Origin: Bacteroidales bacterium
GTDB lineage: Bacteria; Bacteroidota; Bacteroidia; Bacteroidales; UBA932
Assembly (NCBI GenBank): GCA_017558775.1
Contig: JAFYTP010000117.1
Span: 1 to 34,454, forward strand
Length of the DNA: 34,454 nucleotides
Direction of reading: 5' to 3'
Shown here: in pieces, positions 8,188 to 16,024 of the stretch
Layout of the letters: every line of letters starts with the position of its first letter
How positions within the stretch are numbered: the stretch's first letter is position 1
Notes under the pieces: model-generated
Database searches by the model: none
What the model was told of the DNA's origin: nothing
The model's input: the letters and a program-made list of their open reading frames with translations, nothing else
Made by a program: the position numbers and the translations under genes

Positions 8188-8867
8188 TGGACATTGAACA
8201 CCATTATATCGAACTAGGGGAGGGATTCCCTTTGATCCTCCTACACGGCAACGGGGAGGATGTCAGTTATTTTGAGCACCAGATGGAGCCTTTCGCCCGG
8301 CATTTCCGGGTGATTGCCATCGACACACGCGGGCATGGACAGACTGCCCGGGGCGAGGCGCCTTTCACCATCCGGCAGTTTGCGGAGGATTTACTCGGGT
8401 TCATGGACCTTCATCAGATTGAGAAGGCCCATGTTCTCGGTTTTTCCGATGGCGGGAATATCGCGATGGTCTTTGCCCTGGCGCATCCGGAGCGGGTGGA
8501 GAAGCTGATTCTGGACGGGGCCAATCTGGACGCGTCCGGTGTCAAGCGGAAGATTCAGATCCCGATTGAAATCGGCTATCGGATGGCAAGGATGTTCGCC
8601 AAAAAGAGCCCCGAAGCCCGGAAGAATGCCGAGATGCTGGGGCTGATGGTCAATGACCCCAATGTGAAGCCGGAAGAGCTTGCCAAGATCCAGAATCCAA
8701 CCCTTGTCATGGCCGGCGACAAGGATATGATCAAGGACAAGCATACCCGCCTGATCGCGAAATCCATCCCCGGCGCGGAGCTGGCCATCATTCCGGGCAG
8801 CCATTTTATCGCGAACCAGAATCCGGACGCTTTCAATGAAGCGGTGTTACGCTTCTTATCCTGTTAG
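8187..8867 (+). CDS. Alpha/beta hydrolase (small, cytoplasmic)
   Basis: A 226-residue alpha/beta-fold hydrolase. It shows the oxyanion loop LHGNGE (residues 19-24), the conserved DTRGHGQT turn, nucleophile Ser87 in GFSDGG, an acid in AGDKDMI (Asp178/Asp180) and His206 in PGSHFI. It has no signal peptide. The substrate is unknown; relatives include esterases and C-C bond hydrolases. The ATG at 8187 shares its A with the upstream TGA, so an open upstream extension in this frame, which overlaps the preceding gene, is not used. Confidence 0.85.
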   Translation: MDIEHHYIELGEGFPLILLHGNGEDVSYFEHQMEPFARHFRVIAIDTRGHGQTARGEAPFTIRQFAEDLLGFMDLHQIEKAHVLGFSDGGNIAMVFALAHPERVEKLILDGANLDASGVKRKIQIPIEIGYRMARMFAKKSPEARKNAEMLGLMVNDPNVKPEELAKIQNPTLVMAGDKDMIKDKHTRLIAKSIPGAELAIIPGSHFIANQNPDAFNEAVLRFLSC

Positions 8868-8899
8868 CAAGGCCTGTTTACAAACTAACAAACATTTGG

Positions 8900-8922
8900 A
8901 CAGGAGGGAAAGACCGTCCTGT
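8900..8922. promoter_or_regulatory. Dyad upstream of the GH3 promoter (operator or terminator)
   Basis: ACAGGA G GG AAAGA CC G TCCTGT is symmetric apart from one central G/G mismatch. It ends 10 bp before the -7 box of the GH3 gene, in the place of the usual -33 element. It could be an activator or repressor site; it has no T-run, so a terminator for the upstream gene is less likely. A shorter TGTTAG/CTAACA pair (8862-8867 and 8885-8890) lies just before it. Confidence 0.4.
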
Positions 8923-8932
8923 GGAAATGTCT

Positions 8933-8940
8933 TATCTTTG
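8933..8940 (+). promoter_or_regulatory. -7 promoter box of the GH3 glucosidase gene
   Basis: TATCTTTG matches TAnnTTTG exactly and lies 30 nt before the ATG at 8971. No TTTG occurs 19-21 bp upstream, where the dyad 8900-8922 sits instead, so an activator may replace the -33 contact. Confidence 0.6.
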
Positions 8941-8970
8941 CGACACTGAAACTACCAATAATCACTGTAT

Positions 8971-11280
8971 ATGAAGAAACTCCTTTTGACCCTTGTCTCC
9001 TTGAGCCTGGCGCTTGTCGCCACTGCGCAGCCGCAGCTCACCAAGGACAACATCGAAGACATCATCAAGGCGATGACCCTGCAGGAGAAAGCCACCCTGC
9101 TCGTGGGCGGCGCCCGTGCAGCCATCGTGAACGGCGTTCCGACCGGCGTCGCCGCCGAAGTTCCCGGCGCGGCCGGCAACACCCGTCCTATCGAGCGTCT
9201 GGGCATTCCCGGCACCGTCCTTGCCGACGGCCCCGCCGGCCTCCGCATCCAGCCGAACCGCCAGGGTACCGACCAGACTTTCTATTGCACCGGCTTCCCG
9301 GTGGGAACCCTTCTCGCCAGCTCCTGGGACATCGCCCTCGTGGAGGACGTGACCAAGGCGATGGGCAACGAGGTCCTCGAGTATGGCGTGGACGTCCTCC
9401 TCGCCCCGGGTATGAACATCCACCGCAACCCGCTGTGCGGCCGTAACTTCGAGTACTTCTCCGAGGATCCGCTCCTGTCCGGCAAGATGGCCGCCGCCTA
9501 TGTCCGCGGCATCCAGTCCAACGGCGTGGGCACCTCCATCAAGCACTACATGGCCAACAACCAGGAGACGAACCGCAACGAGAACGACGCCCGCATCAGC
9601 CAGCGCGCCCTCCGCGAGATCTACCTGAAGAACTTCGAGATTGCCGTGAAGGAGTCCGATCCCTGGACCGTGATGTCCTCCTACAACCAGATGAACGGCG
9701 AGTACACCCAGCAGAAGTACGACCTTCTCACCACCGTCCTTCGTGACGAATGGGGGTTCAAGGGCATCGTGATGACCGACTGGGGCAACAAGGCCGGCAC
9801 CGTGAAGTCCGCCAAGGCGGGCAACGACCTGATGGAACCCGGCAACCAGAACGAGATCGACCGCATCGTCGCGGGCGTCCAGGACGGCAGCATCTCCCAG
9901 GAAGAGCTGGACCGCAACGTCCGTAACATGCTCAACTACATCGTCCGCACCCCGCACTTCCGCGGCTACAAGTACAGCAACAAGCCGGATCTGAAGGCCC
10001 ATGTCGCCGTGGCCCGCAAGGCCGCCGGTGAGTCCATCGTCCTCCTCCGTAACGAGAAGGATGCCCTCCCGCTCAAGGGCAATGAGAAAGTGGCCCTTTA
10101 CGGCATCTCCGCCATCGATTTCGTGGCCGGCGGCACTGGTTCTGGTGACGTGAACAAGGCCTATGTCGTGAATATGGAAGACGCGATGAAGACGGCCGGT
10201 TTCACCCTGGACCAGAACCTCGCCAACTACTATCAGGCTTTCATCGACTATGACAAGGCGCAGACTGCGCTCAACGGTACGACCTTCTCCTGGTTCAACC
10301 GCCGCAAACTCGCCGAGATTGCCATTCCCGCCGCCGCCATCGAGAACGAGGCACAGCTGAATGACGTCGCCGTCATTGTCATCGGCCGTAACGCCGGCGA
10401 AGGCGCCGACCGCAAGCAGATCGACGACTTCGAGCTGACCACCGTCGAGCGCGAGCTCCTCCGCGACGTGAGCACCGCTTATCACGCCGCCGGCAAGAAG
10501 GTGGTCGTGATCCTGAACATCGGCGGTGTCATCGAGACCGCTTCCTGGAAGCACATGGTCGATGCCATCGTCCTCCCTTGGTCTCCGGGCCAGGAAGGCG
10601 CCAACGCCGTCGCCGACGTCCTCACCGGCAAGGTGAACCCGTCCGGCAAGCTCCCGATGACCTTCCCCGTGAACTTCATGGACCACCCGTCCTCCGCCAA
10701 CTTCCCGTATAACTACAACAACGGTGGCAACCGCGGCTTCGGCGGTTTCGGCGGCTGGGGCCAGCGTCAGCTTCAGAAGGATGTGGACTATACCGACTAT
10801 GCCGAGGATATTTGGGTGGGCTACCGCCACTTCGCCACCAAGGGCGTCGAGGTCTCCTATCCCTTCGGTTTCGGTCTCAGCTACAGCTACTTCGTGTATT
10901 CCAAGCCGGTCGTGAAGGCGACGGCCAACGGTTTCGAGGCTTCCGTCACCGTGACCAACCGCGGCAAGGTGGCCGGTAAGGAAGTGGTCGAGGTGTATGT
11001 CCATGCCCCCGAAGGCGGCCTGGAGAAGCCTGAGCGTGAGCTCAAGGCTTTCGCGAAGACCAAGCTCCTCGCCCCGGGCGAGAGCCAGACCGTGACCGTG
11101 AAGGTCGACAACTACGGCATCGCTTCCTTCAACGAGGCAACGAGCGCCTGGGAAGCCCCCGCCGGCAACTATCAGGTGATGTTCGGCGCTTCCGTCTCCG
11201 ACATCCGCGCCGAGGCTCCCTACAAGCTCAAGAAGGCGCAGTCCTGGCCGGTGCACAACGTGCTGGCCCCGGCCAAGTAA
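8971..11280 (+). CDS. Exported GH3 beta-glucosidase
   Basis: A 769-residue GH3 enzyme that hydrolyses terminal beta-glucosyl residues. Residues 1-19 are a signal peptide (cut near ATA/QPQ), so it acts in the periplasm or at the surface. The TIM-barrel domain carries KHYMANNQE and the nucleophile Asp270 in IVMTDWG. The second domain has the acid/base candidate Glu477 in RNAGEGADR. A C-terminal fibronectin III-like domain follows (SVTVTNRGKVAGKEVVEVYV). A Gly/Phe/Trp-rich loop at about residues 580-597 is unusual. Codon use is heavily biased to C-ending codons, suggesting high expression. It converges on a second GH3 gene. Activity on other beta-glycosides (xylosides) is possible. Confidence 0.9.
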   Translation: MKKLLLTLVSLSLALVATAQPQLTKDNIEDIIKAMTLQEKATLLVGGARAAIVNGVPTGVAAEVPGAAGNTRPIERLGIPGTVLADGPAGLRIQPNRQGTDQTFYCTGFPVGTLLASSWDIALVEDVTKAMGNEVLEYGVDVLLAPGMNIHRNPLCGRNFEYFSEDPLLSGKMAAAYVRGIQSNGVGTSIKHYMANNQETNRNENDARISQRALREIYLKNFEIAVKESDPWTVMSSYNQMNGEYTQQKYDLLTTVLRDEWGFKGIVMTDWGNKAGTVKSAKAGNDLMEPGNQNEIDRIVAGVQDGSISQEELDRNVRNMLNYIVRTPHFRGYKYSNKPDLKAHVAVARKAAGESIVLLRNEKDALPLKGNEKVALYGISAIDFVAGGTGSGDVNKAYVVNMEDAMKTAGFTLDQNLANYYQAFIDYDKAQTALNGTTFSWFNRRKLAEIAIPAAAIENEAQLNDVAVIVIGRNAGEGADRKQIDDFELTTVERELLRDVSTAYHAAGKKVVVILNIGGVIETASWKHMVDAIVLPWSPGQEGANAVADVLTGKVNPSGKLPMTFPVNFMDHPSSANFPYNYNNGGNRGFGGFGGWGQRQLQKDVDYTDYAEDIWVGYRHFATKGVEVSYPFGFGLSYSYFVYSKPVVKATANGFEASVTVTNRGKVAGKEVVEVYVHAPEGGLEKPERELKAFAKTKLLAPGESQTVTVKVDNYGIASFNEATSAWEAPAGNYQVMFGASVSDIRAEAPYKLKKAQSWPVHNVLAPAK

Positions 11281-11301
11281 CTTTTATCCTTTCATACGTA
11301 T

Positions 11302-13542
11302 TTACCGGACTGTCAACCGGGCGGAACCGCCCCGTTGGCAGTCCGGTCCGATATAGATGTCAAAGTCTCCGGGCTCACAGACCCATTCCAGGTCGTGATT
11401 GTAGTAGGACAGTTCTTCGGTGGTAATAGGAAAGTCCACCTGCACGGATTCTCCCGCGGCGATATGCACTTTCTTGAAGCCCTTGAGCTCCTTGACGGGC
11501 CGGGTGGAGGTGGCGTAGATGTCGTGGATGTACAGCTGCACGATTTCGTCGCCATCGCGGTCGCCGGTGTTGGTCACGGTGACGGAGGCGGTTACGGTGC
11601 CGTTCTGGGGCATTTCAGCCGCGCTGAGGGAGACATCTCCGTATTCGTGGGTCGTATAGCTGAGACCGTAGCCGAAGGGGTATAGCGGGCCGTTGATCTC
11701 GTCCAGATAAGCGCTTACGAATTTCTTGAACGGGTCAAATTCCCCGTGCGGACGGCCGGTGTTCTTGTGGTTGTAATAGAGCGGAAGCTGCCCCACGGAG
11801 CGGGGGAAAGAGGTGGTGAGTTTCGCGGACGGATTGACGTCTCCGAACAGGATGTCGGCAACTGCGTGACCGCCCTCAGTACCGGGCGCCCAGACGTTGA
11901 GGATGGCGTCCATCGAAGCGTCTTCATCCACCAGCGCCAGCGGACGGCCGGTCACCAGGACCATCACGACGGGCTTTCCAGTGGCCTTCAGGGCCTTCAG
12001 CAACTCCTTTTGGGCGTCCGGAAGGGTGACATCGGTACGGGAGGCGGCTTCGCCGCTCATGTTGTTGGTTTCGCCCACGCAAGCGATGACGATGTCGGCC
12101 ACACGGGCCTTGGCGACGGCCTCGGCGACGAGGCGCTCCTGGGGAGCGGAATAATCACCGCCGTTTCTAACGATCCGGTCCAGGGTTTCGTCCTTGAACA
12201 GGCGGCTACCTTGGGCATAGGTGACATTGGCAACCTCAGCGATGCCGTCATACAGGGTGACGCATTCTCCGTTGTGACTGCTGGTCGCCCAGGCACCGGC
12301 CATGGAATGGGCGTCCTTCGCCAGCGGTCCGACGACGGCGATCCGGGCGTTCTTGGAAAGCGGCAGCACGCCGTTGTTCTTCAGAAGGACCTGGCACTCT
12401 TGGGCGGTTTTCCGCGCATCGGCCTTGTTCTCAGTCGTATAAATCTCCGCGGCGGCGCGGGAGGGATCCAGATATTTGTACGGATCGTCGAAGAGCCCGA
12501 GTTTGTATTTCGCTTCCAGGATGCGGCGGCAGGCCCTGTCGATGTCGGCCATCGACACTTTTCCTTCTTTCAGGGACTGTTCCAGGGTTCCGACGAAACC
12601 ATCGGCCATCATGTCCATGTCCAGACCGGCCTTCAGCGAACGGGCGCTCACTTCCTGCAGGTCGCCGATGCCGTGGTTGATTTCTTCGGAGACGGCGGTA
12701 TAGTCGCTGACGATGAAGCCTTTGAAACCCCAGGTATCCCGGAGGAGTTCATTCATCAGGTAGTTGTTCATCGAGGCGGGGATACCCTCGAACTCGTTGA
12801 AGGAACTCATGTAACTGTCGGCTCCGGCGTAAGCGGCCTGCTGATACGGCCGCATGTAGCCGTTCAGGGCCTCCTGGCGGTTCAGAAATACGGTATTGTA
12901 ATCGCGTCCGGCCTCGGCTGCCCCGTACAGGGCGTAATGCTTGACGCAGACCATCACGTCATGGTCGTCATAAACGCCATCCGTGCCCTGGTAGCCGCGG
13001 ACATAAGCCTTGGCGATTTCACCGCCGAGGTACGGATCCTCGCCGCCGCCTTCCGCAATGCGGCCCCAGCGGGCGTCGCGGCAGATGTCCACCATCGGGC
13101 TGTACACCCAGTTGATGCCCGAGGCCGATGCTTCCTTCGCGGCCATCCGGGCCACGCTTTCGATCAGGTCCATGTCCCAGGAGGTGGAGAGGGCGAGCGG
13201 AATCGGATAGATTGTCTGGAAGCCGTGGATGACGTCCATGCCCGTGATGAGCGGGATGCCGGCCCCGGAGGAAACGGCAATGTCCTGCATCTGGCGGAGA
13301 TAAGCCAGGTCTCCGCTGCCGAAGACACCTCCGAGCTGCCCGGCCTGAAGTGCCTTGACGTTTGCGTCGTCATCGCTGAGTTTCGCGCCGGTGACCAGGC
13401 CGTTCACGGCATGCAGGTTGAGCTGTCCCAGTTTCTGTTCCAGGGTCATCCGGTCCATCAGGCTGTCGATGTACTTGTCCATGTCGGATTTCGGGGCGCA
13501 GGCGGCGAGAAGAAGCCCGGCCAGGAGGAGGATGCGTTTCAT
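11302..13542 (-). CDS. bglX: BglX-like GH3 beta-glucosidase lipoprotein
   Basis: A 746-residue GH3 enzyme of the periplasmic BglX type. The N-terminus MKRILLLAGLLLAAC is a lipoprotein signal with the lipid-carrying Cys15, so it is membrane-anchored; this fixes the ATG at 13542 although the frame is open to 13593. Visible are TGMDVIHGF, KHYALYGAAEAGRDYN, nucleophile Asp280 in GFIVSDYTAV, acid/base Glu498 in MSGEAASR, YPFGYGLSY and the C-terminal fibronectin III-like domain. It shares the BglX motif set and is distinct from the other GH3 in this window, suggesting different oligosaccharide preference. Its last 14 codons form a very stable hairpin (11304-11347). A TATTTTTG box (13567-13560) lies 17 nt upstream of the start. 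Confidence 0.9.
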   Translation of the reverse strand: MKRILLLAGLLLAACAPKSDMDKYIDSLMDRMTLEQKLGQLNLHAVNGLVTGAKLSDDDANVKALQAGQLGGVFGSGDLAYLRQMQDIAVSSGAGIPLITGMDVIHGFQTIYPIPLALSTSWDMDLIESVARMAAKEASASGINWVYSPMVDICRDARWGRIAEGGGEDPYLGGEIAKAYVRGYQGTDGVYDDHDVMVCVKHYALYGAAEAGRDYNTVFLNRQEALNGYMRPYQQAAYAGADSYMSSFNEFEGIPASMNNYLMNELLRDTWGFKGFIVSDYTAVSEEINHGIGDLQEVSARSLKAGLDMDMMADGFVGTLEQSLKEGKVSMADIDRACRRILEAKYKLGLFDDPYKYLDPSRAAAEIYTTENKADARKTAQECQVLLKNNGVLPLSKNARIAVVGPLAKDAHSMAGAWATSSHNGECVTLYDGIAEVANVTYAQGSRLFKDETLDRIVRNGGDYSAPQERLVAEAVAKARVADIVIACVGETNNMSGEAASRTDVTLPDAQKELLKALKATGKPVVMVLVTGRPLALVDEDASMDAILNVWAPGTEGGHAVADILFGDVNPSAKLTTSFPRSVGQLPLYYNHKNTGRPHGEFDPFKKFVSAYLDEINGPLYPFGYGLSYTTHEYGDVSLSAAEMPQNGTVTASVTVTNTGDRDGDEIVQLYIHDIYATSTRPVKELKGFKKVHIAAGESVQVDFPITTEELSYYNHDLEWVCEPGDFDIYIGPDCQRGGSARLTVR
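11304..11347. terminator. 44-nt hairpin inside the 3' end of the BglX-like gene (bidirectional terminator candidate)
   Basis: The arms are ACCGGACTG-T-CAAC-C-GGGCGG, loop AA, then CCGCCC-C-GTTG-G-CAGTCCGGT. That gives 19 Watson-Crick pairs plus a T/G and a C/C position in a 21-position stem. It starts on the stop codon of the minus-strand gene and lies 23 nt after the stop of the plus-strand GH3. No long T-run follows on either strand. Its place between convergent genes suggests a shared transcription end or 3' stabiliser. Confidence 0.65.
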
Positions 13543-13559
13543 AGGTATGTGGTTTTCTC

Positions 13560-13567
13560 CAAAAATA
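13560..13567 (-). promoter_or_regulatory. -7 promoter box of the BglX-like gene
   Basis: On the minus strand TATTTTTG matches TAnnTTTG and ends 17 nt before the ATG at 13542. No -33 TTTG is visible at the standard spacing. Confidence 0.5.
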
Positions 13568-13612
13568 CGAAGAATTTCATTCCGAAAGCGCATCTTTTGT
13601 CATAAATAGGCG

Positions 13613-13620
13613 TAAATTTG
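13613..13620 (+). promoter_or_regulatory. -7 promoter box of the dihydrolipoyl dehydrogenase gene
   Basis: TAAATTTG matches TAnnTTTG and ends 24 nt before the ATG at 13645. A TTTG at 13596-13599 is only 13 bp upstream, closer than the normal 19-21 bp. Confidence 0.5.
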
Positions 13621-13644
13621 TGTTCTGAACCTATTGTCTGTAAC

Positions 13645-15024
13645 ATGTACGATCTTGCCATCATCGGGGGAGGCCCCGGCGGATATGTAGCGGCCGGACG
13701 CGCTGGCGCTGCCGGTCTCTCCGTCATTATTTTCGAAAAAAGGGAACTGGGCGGCGTATGCCTGAACGAGGGCTGCATTCCTACCAAGACACTGCTTTAC
13801 AGTGCCAAAGTCTATGATTATACCCGTCACGCGGAGCAGTATGGCGTGAATGTCGAAGGCTCCGCCATCGACTATGGCGCCATCCTCAAGCGCAAGCAGA
13901 AGGTGGTGAAAAAACTCGTCGGAGGCGTGCGTGTGCAGATGAAGAATGCCGCCGTGGAGGTGGTGAAAGAGCCGGCTGTGATCGTGGGCAAGAGTGCCGA
14001 TGGTGTCAATATCGCCGCGGGTGAATCGACCTATACCGCCCGTAACCTCTTGATTTGCACGGGCTCCGAGGCGTCGGTTCCGCCGATTCCGGGTCTGCGT
14101 GAAGGCCTCGGCGGAGTCGTGGTCACGAACCGGGAGATCCTCGCCCTCGAGGAGAAACCGGAGGAACTGGTGGTCATCGGCGGCGGCGTCATCGGCATGG
14201 AGTTCGCGAGTTTCTTCAATTCCATCGGCACGAAGGTGACGGTGGTGGAGATGCTTCCGAAGATCCTGGGCCCGATGGACGACGAAATCAGCGCGATGCT
14301 CCAGGCGCAGTACGCGAAGAAGGGCGTGGAATTCCACCTCAGTTGCAAGGTCGTCGCCGTGGAAGGCAACGAGGTCGTGTATGAAGATCCGGAAGGGAAC
14401 ACCTGCCGCGCCAAGGGTGACAAAATCCTCGTTTCCGTGGGCCGCAGGGCCAATTTCCAGGACATTGGCCTGGAGAACATCGGCGTGGAACTCGCCCTGA
14501 ATCCCGCCGGCCGTCCCTATGGCATCAAGGTCGATGAACACATGCGCACGAACGTCCCCGGCGTGTATGCCGCCGGTGATGTGACCGGCTTCTCGATGCT
14601 GGCCCATACCGCTTCCCGCGAAGGCGAAGTCGCTGTAAATAACATCCTTGGCAAGGAAGATCGGATGCACTATGACGCCATCCCGGGCGTCGTGTACACG
14701 AACCCGGAAGTGGCCGGCACCGGCCTCACCGAGGCCGAAGCCGCGAAGAAGGGCCTGGATTATGTCGCCTTGAAACTGCCCATGGCTTTCTCCGGCCGTT
14801 TCGTGGCGGAGAACGAGCGTGGAGAAGGCTTATGCAAGATCATCGCGAACGCTCAGTCCCATAGGGTGTTGGGTGTCCACATGTTAGGCAACCCCTGCTC
14901 CGAAATCATTCAGAGCGCCTGCATTGCCATCGAACAGAAAATGACCGTGGAACAGCTCAAGGAAGTCGTCTTCCCGCACCCCACCGTCTCTGAAATCCTG
15001 AAAGAAACCGCTTTTACGCTGTAA
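13645..15024 (+). CDS. lpdA: Dihydrolipoyl dehydrogenase (E3)
   Basis: A 459-residue FAD flavoprotein that reoxidises dihydrolipoamide of 2-oxo acid dehydrogenase or glycine cleavage complexes with NAD. It shows the FAD fold IIGGGPGGYVAAGRAG, the redox disulfide Cys39/Cys44 in GGVCLNEGCIPTK, the NAD fold VVIGGGVIGMEFAS, the second FAD contact YAAGDVTG, and the dimer-interface catalytic HPTVSE near the C-terminus. The start at 13645 (MYDLAIIG) matches the family; the upstream TTG at 13618 falls on the -7 box. It stands alone here, so its partner complex is encoded elsewhere. It converges on the porin gene with 4 nt between stops. Confidence 0.93.
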   Translation: MYDLAIIGGGPGGYVAAGRAGAAGLSVIIFEKRELGGVCLNEGCIPTKTLLYSAKVYDYTRHAEQYGVNVEGSAIDYGAILKRKQKVVKKLVGGVRVQMKNAAVEVVKEPAVIVGKSADGVNIAAGESTYTARNLLICTGSEASVPPIPGLREGLGGVVVTNREILALEEKPEELVVIGGGVIGMEFASFFNSIGTKVTVVEMLPKILGPMDDEISAMLQAQYAKKGVEFHLSCKVVAVEGNEVVYEDPEGNTCRAKGDKILVSVGRRANFQDIGLENIGVELALNPAGRPYGIKVDEHMRTNVPGVYAAGDVTGFSMLAHTASREGEVAVNNILGKEDRMHYDAIPGVVYTNPEVAGTGLTEAEAAKKGLDYVALKLPMAFSGRFVAENERGEGLCKIIANAQSHRVLGVHMLGNPCSEIIQSACIAIEQKMTVEQLKEVVFPHPTVSEILKETAFTL

Positions 15025-15028
15025 GGCG

Positions 15029-16021
15029 CTACCGCTTGTAGATATTGAACCGCCAGGTGATGCCGATGTCGAAGTTGTTCACCCGGTCGTGATTGTCGCG
15101 GAAATACACGGCATGCAGGCGCAGGAGGTCGTTCCCGAGCGGGAAGTACTCCACGCCGGCGCCGCCGTACAGATAGTCGTTGCCGGCCGGTAGCACCAGA
15201 TCGTAGGAAATGCCGTCCGGGGCTACGTTCTCCGCATCATTCCGTTCATAGCCCACCTTGGTGCAAAGGTTCCATTTCCTCAGCGTGAGAATGGCTTTGC
15301 CGATGACGGTCCAGTCCGTGAGGAAGAATCGCGGCTGGCCGAAGGCGGCCCGGTTGATGCAGTCAACGTCCACGACCAGGTTCCCCAGGTAGAACTTGTT
15401 ACCCAGCACAATCCAGTTCATCTTCCGGTGTAGCTCGTCTTCAACATAGTTGTAGCTCCAGGTGGTTTCCCAGATGGGGCCGAAGTGCCCGTGCCAATAC
15501 AGGTTGTAGGAATAGGCGTCCTGCGTGCCGGGCGAGATGGGGGAGGGGCAGAACTCCAGCGAGAAATCTTGCCCGGGAACGGGCGTGAAAGTAGCCGTGG
15601 CGCCGAAAGCGTAATACTGGTACAGCCGGCTGCTGAAAGCGCCGTAATAGTAAACGTCGATGGGCGCGGAATCAATCTCGTAACCGCCGATGAGGATGGC
15701 TTGCTTGCCGGCCGTGAAGGACCATTTGGGCGTCGCCTGCCACTTCAGCCACAGGAAATCCGTGGCATTGAAAGGATTCTTCTCATCGACCTTCTTATTC
15801 AGCCGTTGCCGAACCCGGAAGGCTAGATTATCAGTGAGTTGCCCCTTGATGTGCAGGTTCAGGTGGTCGCCCTGGAAATGGGAGTCGTACACCCCGTCCG
15901 TCGTCTGCTGGTGGAAGGTGGCGCGGGTGTCCACGGATACCTCGTCCACATGCGTCTGCTGCGCCCAGAGACAGGTGGTCGCCAGCAGAAAGGCAGTGAC
16001 TGTCAGGAGCCGGGGTTTCAT
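15029..16021 (-). CDS. OprO/OprP-like outer-membrane porin family protein
   Basis: A 330-residue protein with a signal peptide (residues 1-20, cut near LWAQ). The remainder consists of alternating amphipathic strands rich in Tyr, Trp and Phe (DFLWLKWQATPKWSFTAGKQ, LRLHAVYFRD) and ends in GITWRFNIYKR, as expected for an outer-membrane beta-barrel. The NLAFRVRQRLN and GKQ segments resemble the phosphate-selective porin O/P family as found in Bacteroidetes. It is about 50-100 residues shorter than Pseudomonas OprP. The true solute is unknown. Its ATG lies 3 nt after the stop of serB, so it is co-transcribed with that gene, an unexpected pairing. Confidence 0.75.
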   Translation of the reverse strand: MKPRLLTVTAFLLATTCLWAQQTHVDEVSVDTRATFHQQTTDGVYDSHFQGDHLNLHIKGQLTDNLAFRVRQRLNKKVDEKNPFNATDFLWLKWQATPKWSFTAGKQAILIGGYEIDSAPIDVYYYGAFSSRLYQYYAFGATATFTPVPGQDFSLEFCPSPISPGTQDAYSYNLYWHGHFGPIWETTWSYNYVEDELHRKMNWIVLGNKFYLGNLVVDVDCINRAAFGQPRFFLTDWTVIGKAILTLRKWNLCTKVGYERNDAENVAPDGISYDLVLPAGNDYLYGGAGVEYFPLGNDLLRLHAVYFRDNHDRVNNFDIGITWRFNIYKR

Positions 16022-16024
16022 GAC

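Noticed and set aside
8962-11256. A 764-codon open frame on the minus strand opposite the GH3 gene
   Set aside because: It is a codon-bias shadow. The protein is a run of Val/Gly/His/Glu-rich sequence with no motif, while the plus-strand frame is a complete GH3 enzyme with catalytic residues.
11746-13605. A 619-codon plus-strand open frame opposite the BglX-like gene
   Set aside because: It is low-complexity shadow of a gene with lipobox and both GH3 catalytic residues on the minus strand.
13596-13620. Standard -33 element for lpdA (TTTG at 13596-13599)
   Set aside because: The gap to the -7 box is 13 bp, whereas the two full promoters in this window have 20 bp.
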